Part shown: one piece after another, positions 36,005 to 45,829 of the stretch
Position numbering within the stretch: position 1 is the stretch's first letter
How the letters are laid out: each line of letters begins with the position of its first letter
NCBI RefSeq assembly: GCF_008632075.1
Contig: NZ_VWVM01000001.1
Location: forward strand, 372,001 to 436,000
DNA: 64,000 bases
DNA from: Candidatus Pantoea gossypiicola
GTDB taxonomy: Bacteria; Pseudomonadota; Gammaproteobacteria; Enterobacterales; Enterobacteriaceae
Direction of reading: 5' to 3'
The notes under the pieces: generated by a model
What the model saw: only the letters and a program-made list of their open reading frames with translations
What the model was told of the DNA's origin: nothing
Databases searched by the model: none
Translations under genes and position numbers: made by a program

Positions 36005-36994
36005 ATGTCCTCTTTCCCCCGTCCCGAACGCTATCAACAGATGGAATACCGTCGCAGCGGCCGCAGCGGCATTAAACTGCCCGCCATTTCGCTGGGACTG
36101 TGGCACAACTTTGGTGACAGTACCCGGGTCGATAACAGCCGTGAGCTGCTGCGCCATGCGTTTGACCTCGGCATCACCCACTTCGACTTAGCGAATAACT
36201 ACGGTCCGCCGCCGGGCTCAGCAGAAGAGAATTTTGGTCGTATTCTGCGGGAAGATTTTCGCGCCCATCGTGATGAGCTGATTATCTCTACCAAAGCGGG
36301 CTATACCATGTGGCAGGGACCGTATGGCGACTGGGGTTCGCGTAAGTATCTTGTCGCCAGCCTGGATCAGAGCCTGAAGCGCATGGGACTGGAGTATGTA
36401 GATATTTTTTATCATCACCGCCCCGATCCGGAAACGCCGCTGGAAGAGACCATGCGTGCGCTGGATCATGTGGTGCGCCAGGGTAAAGCGCTTTATGCTG
36501 CCCTGTCTAACTATCCGGCCAATCTTGCTGCCGAGGCGATCGCTATCCTGCGCGATCTCGGCACCCCTTGTCTGATCCACCAGCCGCGCTATTCGATGTT
36601 TGAACGTACGCCTGAACAGGGATTGATTCAGACGCTGGATGATGCGGGTGTCGGCTGTATCGCCTTCTCGCCGCTGGCAGGCGGCGTGCTCACCGATCGC
36701 TACCTGCAGGGCATCCCGGAAGATTCGCGTGCGGCCAGCGGCAGCAAGTTCCTGAGTGAAAGCCAACTGACCGAAGAGAAGATGGAGAGGGTCCGCAGGC
36801 TGAATGTGATTGCGCAGCAACGTGAACAGAAGCTGGCGCAGATGGCGCTGGCGTGGGTGTTGCGCGACGATCGCGTCACCTCGGTGCTGATTGGTGCCAG
36901 TAAAACGGCTCAGATTGATGACGCGATGGCAATGCTCGCCCGACGTCAGTTCAGCGACGCGGAGTTAACGGCGATTGACACGGCCCTGCTGTAA
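36005..36994 (+). CDS. gpr: aldo-keto reductase, L-glyceraldehyde 3-phosphate reductase type (YghZ)
   Basis: 329 residues. Aldo-keto reductase tetrad: Asp and Tyr in ITHFDLANNYGPPPGSAE (about 58-75), Lys in IISTKAGYTMWQGPYGDWGSRK (about 97-118), His in DIFYHHRPDPETP. The wording GYTMWxGPYGDWGSRKYLVASLDQSLKRM is specific to the YghZ/GprA branch, which detoxifies L-glyceraldehyde 3-phosphate and other aldehydes with NADPH. Starts 7 bases after an AGGAGCG site and is followed by a hairpin at 37002. Confidence 0.9.
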   Translation: MSSFPRPERYQQMEYRRSGRSGIKLPAISLGLWHNFGDSTRVDNSRELLRHAFDLGITHFDLANNYGPPPGSAEENFGRILREDFRAHRDELIISTKAGYTMWQGPYGDWGSRKYLVASLDQSLKRMGLEYVDIFYHHRPDPETPLEETMRALDHVVRQGKALYAALSNYPANLAAEAIAILRDLGTPCLIHQPRYSMFERTPEQGLIQTLDDAGVGCIAFSPLAGGVLTDRYLQGIPEDSRAASGSKFLSESQLTEEKMERVRRLNVIAQQREQKLAQMALAWVLRDDRVTSVLIGASKTAQIDDAMAMLARRQFSDAELTAIDTALL

Positions 36995-37001
36995 TTTTTC
37001 C

Positions 37002-37027
37002 CCGCCCGGTGCAGGCCGGGTGTTTTC
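37002..37027 (+). terminator. terminator of gpr
   Basis: GCCCGG / CCGGGT stem with a 6-base loop, then GTTTTCT, eight bases after the gpr stop. Confidence 0.65.
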
Positions 37028-37164
37028 TCACCAGAATAGTCTCAATCCCCTTTCTCTCCCCAATTTCCTCACAATCTTCCGACACAATGATGCGGTAACG
37101 ACAGCATTACGCAGGCATAATCACTGCGCCGCAACAGCATCAGACTGTTGATGAGGAGAATATA

Positions 37165-37578
37165 ATGAAAAGAGCACTTATTTTTGCTGCCCTGCTGGCG
37201 GTGTTGTCGCCGCTGGCAAACCACACAGCTGAGGCCTCCAGTGCCTCTATTACTCTGGCCCCCGGCGTTACGCTGAATCTGGGCGATCGCGACAATCGTG
37301 GTTATTACTGGGATGGCGGTCGCTGGCGTGAACCACGCTGGTGGAATGATCGTTATACCTATAACGAACGCCGCTGGTGGCGACACGAAGAGTGGCGTCG
37401 TCAGAAGCAATGGGAGCGTGAACGCCGCTGGCATGAGCGCGACCGTGAGCGCCGCTGGGAACATCAGCATCGCCGCGATCGTGACTGGGATCGTCATGAC
37501 CGTGGTGGTCCTGGCCCGCGTGGTTTTGGCCCTCATGGACCCGGTGGACCCGGCCCGCATGGCCACGATCGTCACTAA
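37165..37578 (+). CDS. ypeC: DUF2502 protein YpeC
   Basis: 137 residues. Signal peptide to about residue 24 (ending AEA). Then SITLAPGVTLNLGDRDNRGYYWDGGRWREPRWW, the DUF2502 signature shared with E. coli YpeC, and a long Arg/Trp/His/Asp-rich low-complexity tail with Pro-Gly-Pro-His repeats at the end. Periplasmic. Always near mntH in enterobacteria, as here. The tail is longer than in E. coli (108 residues there). Function unknown. Confidence 0.85.
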   Translation: MKRALIFAALLAVLSPLANHTAEASSASITLAPGVTLNLGDRDNRGYYWDGGRWREPRWWNDRYTYNERRWWRHEEWRRQKQWERERRWHERDRERRWEHQHRRDRDWDRHDRGGPGPRGFGPHGPGGPGPHGHDRH

Positions 37579-37668
37579 TAAAAACGCCCGACAGGATGAA
37601 TCTGACCGCAACGGATAAACTCAACGCGCAGGTACTGTCTTAAAGCGATGCAGGCCAGACCGCCTGAA

Positions 37669-37700
37669 CAAAAAACGCCCGGCTATGCCGGGCGTTTTTT
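37669..37700. terminator. bidirectional terminator
   Basis: AAAAAACGCCCGGC-TAT-GCCGGGCGTTTTTT between the convergent ypeC and mntH genes, a strong hairpin with U-runs on both strands. Confidence 0.9.
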
Positions 37701-37710
37701 CCCCCGCCCC

Positions 37711-38952
37711 TTATAGCCCCAGCGCTTCGCCCACCAGCAGATAAAGATTCAGCGCAATGACCAGCAGCACGATCAGTCGTCCGGTGTTCTGCATCAGGCG
37801 CGAGTTCACCATATCTTCGCCCATCAGCTCGCGGTTGCCGGTAAAGGAGAGCAGCGGAATCAGCGCCAGCGCGATACCGAAGCTCAGCAGCACCTGACTC
37901 ATCACCAGAACACGTGTCGGATCCCATCCTGCCCAGATAACAATAAAGGAAGGCAGCATGGTGACAGTTCGCCTCACCCAGAGCGGAATATGGAAACGGA
38001 TAAAGCCCTGCATGACTACCTGTCCCGCCAGCGTGCCGACCACCGTTGAGGAGAGGCCAGCAGCCACCAGGCTCAGACCAAATACTGTTGCCGCCGCCTG
38101 ACCTAACAACGGTTGCAGCGTCAGATAGGCCTGGTCAAGCTCAGCGATTTTGCTGTGGCCGCTGAAGTGGAAGGCCGCTGCCGCGGTCGCCATCATCGCC
38201 AGATTAACAAATCCGGCGATGGTCATCGCAATCGCAACGTCCAGCTTGGTTGAAGAGTAACGCTGGCTTTTGCTGTCCTCGCTTTTGCCCTGCGTCAGTG
38301 CGGAGTGCAGATAGATTACGTGCGGCATAATGGTCGCACCCAGCACACCGGCTGCCAGGAAGACGGCATCCGACGTCGGTAGCGCGGGCAGCGCCATGCC
38401 GACTACCAGCTCTTTGACGTTGGGCTGAGAAAAGAAGAGTTCGACGATATAGGCCGCCGCCACAAACAGCAGCAGTCCGCCAATCACCCTCTCCAGCGGT
38501 TTCTGACCGCGGCTCTGTAACATCAATATCAGGAACGTGGCGATGCCGGTCAGCACCGCGCCCTGCATCATCGAGATGCCGAGCAAGAGTTTGAAGCCCA
38601 GCGCCGCGCCGATAAACTCCGCGAGGTCGGTGGCCATCGCAATAATTTCTGCCTGCACCCAGTAAAACCAGACGGCTGGACGTGGAAAGCGATCGCGGAT
38701 GTGTTCAGCGAGATTTTTGCCGGTGGCGATACCCAGCTTGGCGGACATCAGCTGGATAAGCATGGCCATGATGTTGGCCCATACCACTACCCACAGCAAT
38801 TTGTAGCCGTAAGCAGCGCCCGCCTGAATGTTGGTCGCAAAGTTGCCCGGATCGATATAGCCGATAGCGGCAATAAAGGCGGGGCCCAGCAGTGCGAGTT
38901 TGACTTTTCTGACTCCGCGAGCGGCGCGCTCGGCGGTACGACTTTCAAACAT
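37711..38952 (-). CDS. mntH: Mn(II)/H+ symporter MntH (Nramp)
   Basis: 413 residues, eleven membrane helices. Nramp signatures: [16 protein letters not shown] (DPGN metal motif, helix 1, about 36-51) and [16 protein letters not shown] (MPH motif, helix 6, about 209-224), plus the transport signature around [16 protein letters not shown]. It imports manganese across the inner membrane using protons. An MntR-type operator lies 103 bases upstream. Convergent with ypeC as in E. coli. Confidence 0.95.
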   Translation of the reverse strand: MFESRTAERAARGVRKVKLALLGPAFIAAIGYIDPGNFATNIQAGAAYGYKLLWVVVWANIMAMLIQLMSAKLGIATGKNLAEHIRDRFPRPAVWFYWVQAEIIAMATDLAEFIGAALGFKLLLGISMMQGAVLTGIATFLILMLQSRGQKPLERVIGGLLLFVAAAYIVELFFSQPNVKELVVGMALPALPTSDAVFLAAGVLGATIMPHVIYLHSALTQGKSEDSKSQRYSSTKLDVAIAMTIAGFVNLAMMATAAAAFHFSGHSKIAELDQAYLTLQPLLGQAAATVFGLSLVAAGLSSTVVGTLAGQVVMQGFIRFHIPLWVRRTVTMLPSFIVIWAGWDPTRVLVMSQVLLSFGIALALIPLLSFTGNRELMGEDMVNSRLMQNTGRLIVLLVIALNLYLLVGEALGL

Positions 38953-39056
38953 ATCCGGTACCCTGTCTGAACATTTGCCTGCCCCGGCAGCTTAGGGGTT
39001 AGCATGTGCAAGTGAAATTCGTTTATTGTAATCGGTGTAATAGATGCTGCTATAAA

Positions 39057-39074
39057 GTATAGCCATTGCTATAC
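39057..39074. promoter_or_regulatory. MntR-type operator
   Basis: GTATAGC-CATT-GCTATAC, a perfect 7-bp inverted repeat 105 bases before mntH. It matches the ATAGC-n-GCTAT core of enterobacterial MntR boxes, so manganese probably represses mntH here. Confidence 0.75.
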
Positions 39075-39263
39075 ATTACAGTAAAGGAGGTGATTGCTAA
39101 AAATGTGAGCAATAGTGTCACTCTACGCCTCGTGTAAAATATAGACAATAAATATGTGGTTATCTGGAGTGAATGATTTGTAAACAGGACGTGATCTCTG
39201 GAACTTTTCTGGAAAATATAGCGATAGCGAATACTTATATTGTGGTTCAGATCTCGTTTTTAA

Positions 39264-39275
39264 GTAACGCGTTAC
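39264..39275. promoter_or_regulatory. palindrome GTAACGCGTTAC upstream of nupC
   Basis: A perfect 12-bp palindrome 46 bases before the nupC start, of the kind used by LacI/GalR-family repressors. CytR controls nupC in E. coli, but this is not the usual CytR octamer pair, so the regulator is uncertain. A weak CRP-like TGTGG-N6-TCTCG lies just upstream at 39241-39256. Confidence 0.45.
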
Positions 39276-39321
39276 ATAGAATACGCAACAAAATACAACC
39301 CTCCTCAAATTTGGAGCAACC

Positions 39322-40512
39322 ATGTCCCATATTTTGCAATTTCTTTTAGCACTGGTGGTGGTCGGAATACTCTCCTTGCTGGTCAGTCACGATCGTAAAA
39401 GCATTCGCATTCGCTACATTATACAGCTACTGGTGATTGAAATTGTGCTCGCCTGGTTCTTCCTGAACTCAGAAGCGGGGCTGGGTTTCGTCAAAGGCTT
39501 CGCGGGCTTCTTTGACCATCTGCTGAAGTATGCGGCTCAGGGAACCAACTTTGTCTTCGGCAACATGAGTGATAAAGGCCTGGCCTTCTTCTTCCTTAAC
39601 GTACTGTGCCCAATCGTCTTTATCTCTGCACTGATCGGTATTCTGCAGCATTTCCGTATCCTGCCATGGGTTATCCGCGGTATTGGTACCGTGCTGTCGA
39701 AAGTCAATGGCATGGGAAAACTGGAATCTTTCAACGCCGTGAGTTCTCTGATACTGGGACAGTCAGAAAACTTCATCGCCTATAAAGATATTCTCGGCAA
39801 GATGTCACAGCGCCGCATGTACACCATGGCTGCGACCGCAATGTCGACGGTATCAATGTCTATCGTCGGAGCCTATATGACGATGCTGCAGCCAAAATAT
39901 GTGGTCGCTGCACTGGTACTCAACATGTTCAGTACCTTTATCGTGCTGTCGCTGATCAACCCGTACCGCGTTGAGAACGAAGAAGATCTGCAACTGCAGG
40001 ATCTGCATAAAGGTCAAAGCTTCTTCGAGATGCTGGGCGAATATATCCTGGCTGGCTTCCGCGTCGCGATTATCGTAGCCGCCATGCTGATTGGCTTTAT
40101 CGCGCTGATTTCAGGCCTGAATGCGCTGTTTGATCTGATCTTCGGCATCAGCTTCCAGGGCGTTCTCGGCTTTGTCTTCTATCCCTTTGCCTGGATGATG
40201 GGTGTGCCTTCTGGCGAAGCGTTGCAGGTCGGCAGCATTATGGCGACCAAGCTGGTATCGAATGAGTTTGTCGCCATGATGGATCTGCAGAAAATCGCGG
40301 GTCAGCTGTCGCCAAATTCAGAAGGTATTCTGTCCGTGTTCCTGGTGTCGTTCGCCAACTTCTCTTCAATCGGCATCGTAGCGGGTGCGATTAAAGGTCT
40401 GAACGAAGAACAGGGTAACGTGGTTTCCCGCTTCGGCCTGAAGCTGCTGTACGGCTCTACGCTGGTCAGCGTGCTCTCCGCCGCTATCGCCGGTCTGGTT
40501 CTGGCGTTCTGA
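39322..40512 (+). CDS. nupC: nucleoside:H+ symporter NupC
   Basis: 396 residues, concentrative nucleoside transporter family. Re-entrant loop motif [27 protein letters not shown] (about 129-155), [20 protein letters not shown], and the later [30 protein letters not shown] and [18 protein letters not shown] stretches that bind the nucleoside. Imports pyrimidine and other nucleosides (not guanosine in E. coli). Length and order match E. coli nupC next to mntH. Confidence 0.95.
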   Translation: MSHILQFLLALVVVGILSLLVSHDRKSIRIRYIIQLLVIEIVLAWFFLNSEAGLGFVKGFAGFFDHLLKYAAQGTNFVFGNMSDKGLAFFFLNVLCPIVFISALIGILQHFRILPWVIRGIGTVLSKVNGMGKLESFNAVSSLILGQSENFIAYKDILGKMSQRRMYTMAATAMSTVSMSIVGAYMTMLQPKYVVAALVLNMFSTFIVLSLINPYRVENEEDLQLQDLHKGQSFFEMLGEYILAGFRVAIIVAAMLIGFIALISGLNALFDLIFGISFQGVLGFVFYPFAWMMGVPSGEALQVGSIMATKLVSNEFVAMMDLQKIAGQLSPNSEGILSVFLVSFANFSSIGIVAGAIKGLNEEQGNVVSRFGLKLLYGSTLVSVLSAAIAGLVLAF

Positions 40513-40530
40513 TACGGTTCTAAGCAATAA

Positions 40531-40560
40531 AGGGCGAGCGGGTCTCGCCCTTCTCTTTCC
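40531..40560 (+). terminator. terminator of nupC
   Basis: GGGCGAG-cgggt-CTCGCCC followed by TTCTCTTT, 20 bases after the stop. Confidence 0.8.
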
Positions 40561-40797
40561 GCGGCATTCCTGCTCTGCTTCCCGTTGATTCGCCCATAAA
40601 GCGTCGCTTCTCACATTACACAACAAATTCACATCTGCAGTTAACCCGTGCGCGTGAGGCAGCACCGCGTTCCGAAGGTCATGCCGGCTAAAACGTCTCA
40701 GCGTGACGTGCATAATAAAGCAATAAGGTTTTTATCCGCACGAAAAGGCGAATGAAGGGGATAGCAGGAAGGATGTTGACAGCGACGTGTCAGAAAA

Positions 40798-40873
<76 letters not shown>

Positions 40874-40917
40874 ACATCTGGAATCGTTTTTCAGTGCCAA
40901 ACTTTTGAGACGAAGTT

Positions 40918-40993
40918 TGGTGGAGCTAAGCGGGATCGAACCGCTGACCTCCTGCATGCCATGCAGGCGCTCTCCCAGCTGAGCTATAGCCCC
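40918..40993 (-). tRNA. alaW: tRNA-Ala (GGC)
   Basis: 76 bases with encoded CCA, anticodon GGC in stem CCTGCA/TGCAGG, acceptor GGGGCTA / TAGCTCC. First gene of the two-tRNA transcript. The spacer to the second copy is 44 bases. Which copy is alaW or alaX is arbitrary. Confidence 0.95.
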
Positions 40994-41028
40994 GAACCGA
41001 AAAACTGTCGCGTTAAGCGACGGACGGC

Positions 41029-41057
41029 ATAATATGAAACCGCCTCCAGGGTGTCAA
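41029..41057 (-). promoter_or_regulatory. promoter of the tRNA-Ala operon
   Basis: On the minus strand TTGACA (41057-41052) and TATTAT (41034-41029) with a 17-base spacer. It is followed by a GC-rich discriminator, as expected for a stringently controlled stable RNA promoter. Confidence 0.8.
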
Positions 41058-41352
41058 CGGCAAAATGACATTCTCTGTTTGATCGCTGAAAAAGGCGGCA
41101 ACCTGCGAAGTTTCAGCAGCATGCCGCAGCTGAAAATCGTGTCTGTTCCGGCAGGGCCGTTTTTTAACTGTTATTCAGTCTGCCGTCAGGTTAATTCCCG
41201 GTTAAATATGTTATAGGAATTTTCTTGTCTTCGTCTTTTTCGCGTGCAAAACTTAGCCCGCTAACTTAGTGGTCACCGGGATCCTCTCCCGCACACCACG
41301 CGTCCACCAGGCGTTATCGTCCCATTAATCATAAAAAAACTATTGAGATACT

Positions 41353-42141
41353 ATGTCGCTGCATACACCTAAAGAAATCGCACAACTGGCGATCCAGTCA
41401 GGCGTGGCCAAAAGCCGTGCGCCTGTCAGCATCCTCCTTATTCTCGGCTTTATGGCGGGCGCATTTATTGCGACCGGCTTCCTGCTGGATCTTCACGTGA
41501 TTAACACTCTGCCGGCTGAGTGGGGCTCATTTGGTGGCCTGTTAGGTGCAGCTGTCTTCCCTGTGGGTATCATCATGACCGTGCTGGCAGGGGGTGAGCT
41601 GCTGACCGGTAATATGATGACCCTGCCGGTAGCCTGGTTCGCCCGCCGCATCAGCTTTATGAGCGTAGCGCGGAACTGGTTCTGGGTGACCCTGGCGAAT
41701 TTCCTCGGCAGCGTGGCTGTCGCCTGGTTCTTTGGCCATATGCTGGGCATGACCGAAGGCGATTACCTGAAAAAGACCGTTGCGATTGCCTCTGCAAAAG
41801 TCCATGCCGATTTCCTGCACGCCTTTATTTCAGGCATTGGCTGTAACTGGCTGGTGTGTCTGGCGGTGTGGCTGGCGTTTGCCAGTAAAGATGTGGTCGG
41901 CAAGATCTTCGGCATGTGGTTCCCGGTTATGGCGTTTGTTGCTATTGGTTTCCAGCACGTTGTCGCCAACATGTTTATCATTCCGGCCGCCATTTTTGCC
42001 GGTCAGATGACCTGGGCAGAGTATCTCCCTAACTTTGTTGCCGTCTTCCTGGGCAATGCCGTGGGCGGTGCCGTCTTCGTTGGCCTGGCCTACTTCCTTG
42101 CCTTCCGCCCTGCCGCAGAACCTGCCAGCAACCCGCAGTAA
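41353..42141 (+). CDS. formate/nitrite transporter family protein
   Basis: 262 residues, six membrane helices of the FNT fold. Family signatures: AGAFIATGFLL (helix 1), VFPVGIIMTVLAGGELLTGNMMTLPVAWFARR (omega loop region with GGELxTGN, about 69-100), and IGCNWLVCLAVWLAFASKDVVGKIFGMWFPVMAFVAIGFQHVVANMF (N-x-L-V-C and H-x-x-x-N, about 163-209) with the central His and Thr/Asn gates. The pentamer moves formate, nitrite or similar anions. Not adjacent to pflB, nir or fdh genes, so the substrate is open. Confidence 0.9.
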   Translation: MSLHTPKEIAQLAIQSGVAKSRAPVSILLILGFMAGAFIATGFLLDLHVINTLPAEWGSFGGLLGAAVFPVGIIMTVLAGGELLTGNMMTLPVAWFARRISFMSVARNWFWVTLANFLGSVAVAWFFGHMLGMTEGDYLKKTVAIASAKVHADFLHAFISGIGCNWLVCLAVWLAFASKDVVGKIFGMWFPVMAFVAIGFQHVVANMFIIPAAIFAGQMTWAEYLPNFVAVFLGNAVGGAVFVGLAYFLAFRPAAEPASNPQ

Positions 42142-42252
42142 TCCTGTTTTGCCTTTTGTCAAAAGACAAAAGGCAATTTCAGCTTCAGTTACTTTCCCCC
42201 GTTACATTTTGCTGTAATATGTACCGCTAATGTATTTAACAGGGATAGCATC

Positions 42253-42606
42253 GTGAAAAAGGAATGGCTTACTCCCGAAGAGCTGGCTGCAGAAACGGGT
42301 TACAGTCGGCAAACGGTGAATAAATGGATTAAACGAGAGAACTGGACAACCACGCCAAAGCCCGGTGTACAAGGCGGCAAGGCACGTCTGATTCATATTG
42401 ATGAACGCGTAAAAAGTTTTATTCAGTCGACACGCAATCTTAACGAGCCCGCAGCGACCTATGGTGCAGTGGCTAACTCTTTACCTGCGTTATTGATAAG
42501 TTCCATCCAGCAAATGAGTCAGGATGAACAGGATCAGTTCACCGCGTTAATCTTACGTGAAGGGATAAAAGGCGTTTTGCAACGACTGGGCATCAGCCAG
42601 GAGTAA
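42253..42606 (+). CDS. yfeC: putative DNA-binding regulator YfeC
   Basis: 117 residues. The N-terminal helix-turn-helix (EWLTPEELAAETGYSRQTVNKWIKRENW, then KPGVQGGKARLIHI) is nearly the same as E. coli YfeC, followed by a helical C-terminal half ending in FTALILREGIKGVLQRLGI. In E. coli yfeC also lies next to gltX, in the opposite orientation. A hairpin separates the two ends here. Confidence 0.88.
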   Translation: MKKEWLTPEELAAETGYSRQTVNKWIKRENWTTTPKPGVQGGKARLIHIDERVKSFIQSTRNLNEPAATYGAVANSLPALLISSIQQMSQDEQDQFTALILREGIKGVLQRLGISQE

Positions 42607-42611
42607 AGAAA

Positions 42612-42632
42612 CCGGAAGCGTGATGCTTCCGG
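42612..42632. terminator. hairpin between yfeC and gltX
   Basis: CCGGAAGC-gtgat-GCTTCCGG in the 35-bp gap between the convergent genes. The T-run is weak. Confidence 0.65.
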
Positions 42633-42641
42633 CTGTGTTGA

Positions 42642-44057
42642 TTAAGCCTGTGCTTCACGCTCACTGATAAAGGCCAGAGCCTGCTCAATACGTGCCACAC
42701 TGCGGCTGCGGCCAATCGCTTCAACAGTGACATCCAGACCCGGTGACTGACCGGCACCGGTCACCGCCACACGCAGCGGCATGCCGACTTTACCCATCCC
42801 CACTTCCAGCTCATCTGCAGTGCTCTGAATCGCCTGATGGATGTTTTCAGCGTTCCACTCGGTGATTGCGGCCAGCTTATCACGCACGACTTCCAGCGGC
42901 TGACGCGCCACCGGACGAAGATGTTTCTTCGCGGCATCGGCATCAAACTCTGCAAAGTCTTCATAGAAGTAGCGACAGGACGCCGCCATCTCTTTCAGCG
43001 TTTTGCAGCGCTCACCCAGCAGGCTAACCAGTTTCGCCAGTTCCGGCCCGGTACGGGTATCAATTTTCTGCTCTTCAATATGCCACTGCAAATGCGTCGC
43101 CACATATTCTGGCGGCAGCGTATTGATGTAGTGATGGTTCAGCCACTGCAGTTTCTCTGTGTTGAACGCACTGGCAGACTTACTGACGGCGTCCAGCGTA
43201 AACAGCTCAGTCATTTCAGGCACGCTGAAAATTTCCTGATCGCCATGTGACCAGCCCAGACGAACCAGGTAGTTGAGCAGCGCTTCCGGCAGGTAGCCAT
43301 CATCCCGATACTGCATCACCCCTACTGCGCCATGACGCTTAGAGAGCTTTTTGCCATCGTCGCCCAGGATCATTGAAACGTGGGCATAGACCGGAACCTG
43401 CGCGCCAATCGCTTTAAGGATGTTGATCTGACGTGGTGTGTTGTTGATGTGGTCTTCACCGCGAATAACGTGCGTGATGCCCATATCCCAGTCATCCACA
43501 ACGACGCAGAAGTTATAGGTGGGGGAACCATCGGTGCGGCGGATAATCAGATCGTCGAGTTCCTGGTTGCTGAACTCGATCGGGCCGCGGATCTGATCGT
43601 CAAAGATGACCGAACCATCCTGTGGATTGCGGAAACGTACCACGCACGGCTCATCATCGGCATGATGTTCATGGCTGTCACGGCAGCGGCCGTCGTAACG
43701 CGGCTTTTCGTTGTTAGCCATCTGCTCTTCACGCAGGGCTTCCAGACGCTCTTTGGAGCAGTAGCATTTGTATGCCGTGCCCGCTTCCAGCATTTCATCA
43801 ATGACCGCGTTGTAGCGATCAAAACGCTTAGTCTGGTAGTAAGGGCCTTCATTCCAGTCCAGACTGAGCCAGTTCATGCCATCCATGATGGCTTCGATAG
43901 CTTCCGGCGTGGAGCGCTCCAGATCGGTATCTTCAATGCGCAGCACAAACTCGCCCTGGTTATGACGCGCAAAGAGCCAGGAGTAAAGTGCGGTACGGGC
44001 GCCACCAACATGCAGGTAGCCGGTTGGGCTGGGCGCGAAGCGTGTTTTGATTTTCAT
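42642..44057 (-). CDS. gltX: glutamyl-tRNA synthetase
   Basis: 471 residues, class I synthetase. HIGH-type motif [16 protein letters not shown] at 9-24, zinc Cys residues CYCSKER ... CRD with His in EHH (about 98-129), KMSKS-type motif KKLSKRHG (about 236-243). It charges tRNA-Glu. Its operon start lies 270 bases from the divergent tRNA-Val/Lys operon, the same head-to-head arrangement as in E. coli. Confidence 0.96.
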   Translation of the reverse strand: MKIKTRFAPSPTGYLHVGGARTALYSWLFARHNQGEFVLRIEDTDLERSTPEAIEAIMDGMNWLSLDWNEGPYYQTKRFDRYNAVIDEMLEAGTAYKCYCSKERLEALREEQMANNEKPRYDGRCRDSHEHHADDEPCVVRFRNPQDGSVIFDDQIRGPIEFSNQELDDLIIRRTDGSPTYNFCVVVDDWDMGITHVIRGEDHINNTPRQINILKAIGAQVPVYAHVSMILGDDGKKLSKRHGAVGVMQYRDDGYLPEALLNYLVRLGWSHGDQEIFSVPEMTELFTLDAVSKSASAFNTEKLQWLNHHYINTLPPEYVATHLQWHIEEQKIDTRTGPELAKLVSLLGERCKTLKEMAASCRYFYEDFAEFDADAAKKHLRPVARQPLEVVRDKLAAITEWNAENIHQAIQSTADELEVGMGKVGMPLRVAVTGAGQSPGLDVTVEAIGRSRSVARIEQALAFISEREAQA

Positions 44058-44284
44058 TGAGTATTGCCTTAGATGCGCGGGTTCTCTGTCTGGATGACAA
44101 AAAACAGGTTAGACGCGAAAAAACAGTGGGCACATTCTAGCATCTGACGGTGAATCCTCAATGCATGCCCGCGGGTTGCCCTCAGGGAAAAGGCGCTTTT
44201 CTGCCAGTAAAACCAGCACATTGACTAAAAGCGCAACAGGATGTTTAAAAATAAACCGAACGCACATTTATGTTTTAAAAAGCG

Positions 44285-44312
44285 TTGACTCAAAATCAAC
44301 TATCCCTATAAT
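44285..44312 (+). promoter_or_regulatory. promoter of the tRNA-Val/tRNA-Lys operon
   Basis: TTGACT (44285-44290) and a consensus TATAAT (44307-44312) with a 16-base spacer, followed by a GC-rich discriminator GCGACTCC. The first tRNA begins 17 bases on. Confidence 0.88.
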
Positions 44313-44329
44313 GCGACTCCACACAGCGG

Positions 44330-44405
44330 GGGTGATTAGCTCAGTTGGTAGAGCATCTCCCTTACAAGGAGGGGGTCGGCGGTTCGAACCCGTCATCACC
44401 CACCA
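44330..44405 (+). tRNA. valU: tRNA-Val (TAC)
   Basis: 76 bases with encoded CCA. Acceptor GGGTGAT / ATCACCC, anticodon TAC in TCCCT-TAC-AAGGA, T-arm GGCGGTTCGAACCCGTC. First of three identical copies. Confidence 0.97.
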
Positions 44406-44445
44406 CTCTTAACAGGGTGCCCGCAGTGAACAGGTATGAAGATAT

Positions 44446-44521
44446 GGGTGATTAGCTCAGTTGGTAGAGCATCTCCCTTACAAGGAGGGGGTCGGCGGTT
44501 CGAACCCGTCATCACCCACCA
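44446..44521 (+). tRNA. valX: tRNA-Val (TAC)
   Basis: Identical in sequence to the copy 116 bases upstream; 40-base spacer before it. Confidence 0.97.
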
Positions 44522-44555
44522 TATCTTGCCTGTTAGTAGTATCGAAGTACGAAGT

Positions 44556-44631
44556 GGGTGATTAGCTCAGTTGGTAGAGCATCTCCCTTACAAGGAGGGG
44601 GTCGGCGGTTCGAACCCGTCATCACCCACCA
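44556..44631 (+). tRNA. valY: tRNA-Val (TAC)
   Basis: Third identical copy, with CCA encoded, 4 bases before tRNA-Lys. Confidence 0.97.
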
Positions 44632-44635
44632 CTTC

Positions 44636-44711
44636 GGGTCGTTAGCTCAGTTGGTAGAGCAGTTGACTTTTAATCAATTGGTCGCAGGTTCGAATCCTGC
44701 ACGACCCACCA
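44636..44711 (+). tRNA. lysV: tRNA-Lys (TTT)
   Basis: 76 bases with CCA. Acceptor GGGTCGT / ACGACCC, anticodon TTT in TTGACT-TTT-AATCAA, T-arm GCAGGTTCGAATCCTGC. Its 3' end is the source of the repeats that follow. Confidence 0.97.
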
Positions 44712-45259
44712 ATTCAGAAAAAAGCGCCTTTTGGGCGCTTTTTTCGTTTCCGGAGCACGGACTATGCCGTGCAGGATGAGAACCTGCTGCAGGTTCGACT
44801 GAATCGCCCGGCGATTCAGGCTGATGCGACAGCATCACCCGCAGGGCGAGGCCCGGAATGGGCCGAGGCTATCCTGCACGACCCACCAATTCAGAAAAAA
44901 GCGCCTTTAAGGCGCTTTTTTCGTTTCCGAGGTACGGACTTTACCGTGCAGGATGAGAACCTGCTGCAGGTTCGACTGAATCGCCCGGCGATTCAGGCTG
45001 ATGCGACAGCATCACCCGCAGGGCGAGGCCCGGATGGGCCGAGGCTATCCTGCACGACCCACCAATTCAGAAAAAAGCGCCTTTAAGGCGCTTTTTTCGT
45101 TTCTGCCGCACAGTCATTCCCGTGCAGGATGAGAACCTGCTGCAGGTTCGACTGAATCGCCTGGCGATTCAGGCTGATGCGACAGCATCACCCGGATGGG
45201 CCGAGGCTATCCTGCACGACCCTCCCATTCCGAGAAAAGCGCCTTTTGGGCGCTTTTTT
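44694..45259 (+). repeat. tandem RtT-like repeats derived from tRNA-Lys 3' end
   Basis: The segment from the tRNA-Lys T-arm through its terminator recurs three more times. ATCCTGCAC starts at 44694, 44871, 45047 and 45209 (periods 177, 176 and 162). Each unit (44769-44879, 44946-45055, 45122-45217) opens with GTGCAGGAT and closes with its complement ATCCTGCAC. In between are hairpins GAACCTGC/GCAGGTTC, CTGAATCGCC/GGCGATTCAG, TGATGC/GCATCA and GGCCC/GGGCC. The last unit lacks about 14 bases and has a degraded tRNA end. The plan equals the rtT repeats after E. coli tyrT, which release a small RNA. Confidence 0.85.
44718..44744 (+). terminator. terminator after tRNA-Lys (first of four)
   Basis: AAAAAAGCGCC-tttt-GGGCGCTTTTTT. 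Near-identical hairpins recur at 44895-44921, 45071-45097 and 45234-45259 as part of the tandem repeat. Confidence 0.9.
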
Positions 45260-45478
45260 CGTTTCTGCGCTTTAGCCGCTTACGCGTTCAGAATCCCACT
45301 CCATTTATGCTGCCTGAGTGCCACGTTTATTTTACTGCGCCAGGCTAAGCCTGAATGACGAGTCCCCTCAGAAAGGACATTCAGGAGAAGAATCTGCTTT
45401 TTTACTCCCCTGCTCTTTTTGACACTTTAGTTATTTTCGCCTGCGCCGATAACTTTATAGACGAACTACAGGGAGAAA

Positions 45479-45829
45479 ATGATGTCCTCAATAGCCGGAG
45501 TTTTGAAAGTTATGCCGGGGGGTGGTGACAGCGGCAGTATCGCCTCGCAGATCGCCGCACTGAATAAACAGATTCAGAGCGTGATGAAAAAAATCAAAGA
45601 GCTGGCCGACAACCACGATCTCGACGAAGAACAGAAATTTAAAATAGCGCAGATGTACCAGTCGCAACTCACCATGCTATGGGCGCAGATTGCTCATCTG
45701 CAAAAGAAACAGGCTGAGCAGGCCGAGAAGGCGCAGCACAAAAACGACAGTGTTAATCCGGTCAGTGAAAGCCAGGCGAACGGTATTAACCGCCCAACTG
45801 ACAAAAATAATGTCGATGTCTATATCTAA
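45479..45829 (+). CDS. FlxA-like protein
   Basis: 116 residues. The central part ([64 protein letters not shown]) is a coiled coil typical of FlxA-like family proteins; the tail is polar. GGGAGAAA precedes a double ATG (45479 and 45482). FlxA in E. coli belongs to the flagellar regulon, but its role is unknown. It ends 4 bases inside the convergent yfeR gene. Confidence 0.75.
   Translation: MMSSIAGVLKVMPGGGDSGSIASQIAALNKQIQSVMKKIKELADNHDLDEEQKFKIAQMYQSQLTMLWAQIAHLQKKQAEQAEKAQHKNDSVNPVSESQANGINRPTDKNNVDVYI

Noticed and set aside
38953-39056. Manganese riboswitch upstream of mntH
   Set aside because: No yybP-ykoY-like conserved loops seen; an MntR box explains the regulation.
39101-39122. CRP site with TGTGA near 39105 upstream of nupC
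   Set aside because: The second half is at the wrong spacing; only a half site is convincing.
44769-45358. Open frames of 105 and 78 codons running through the repeats after tRNA-Lys
   Set aside because: They are read-through of the structured tandem repeats and cross several terminators; the same false ORFs occur in E. coli rtT repeats.
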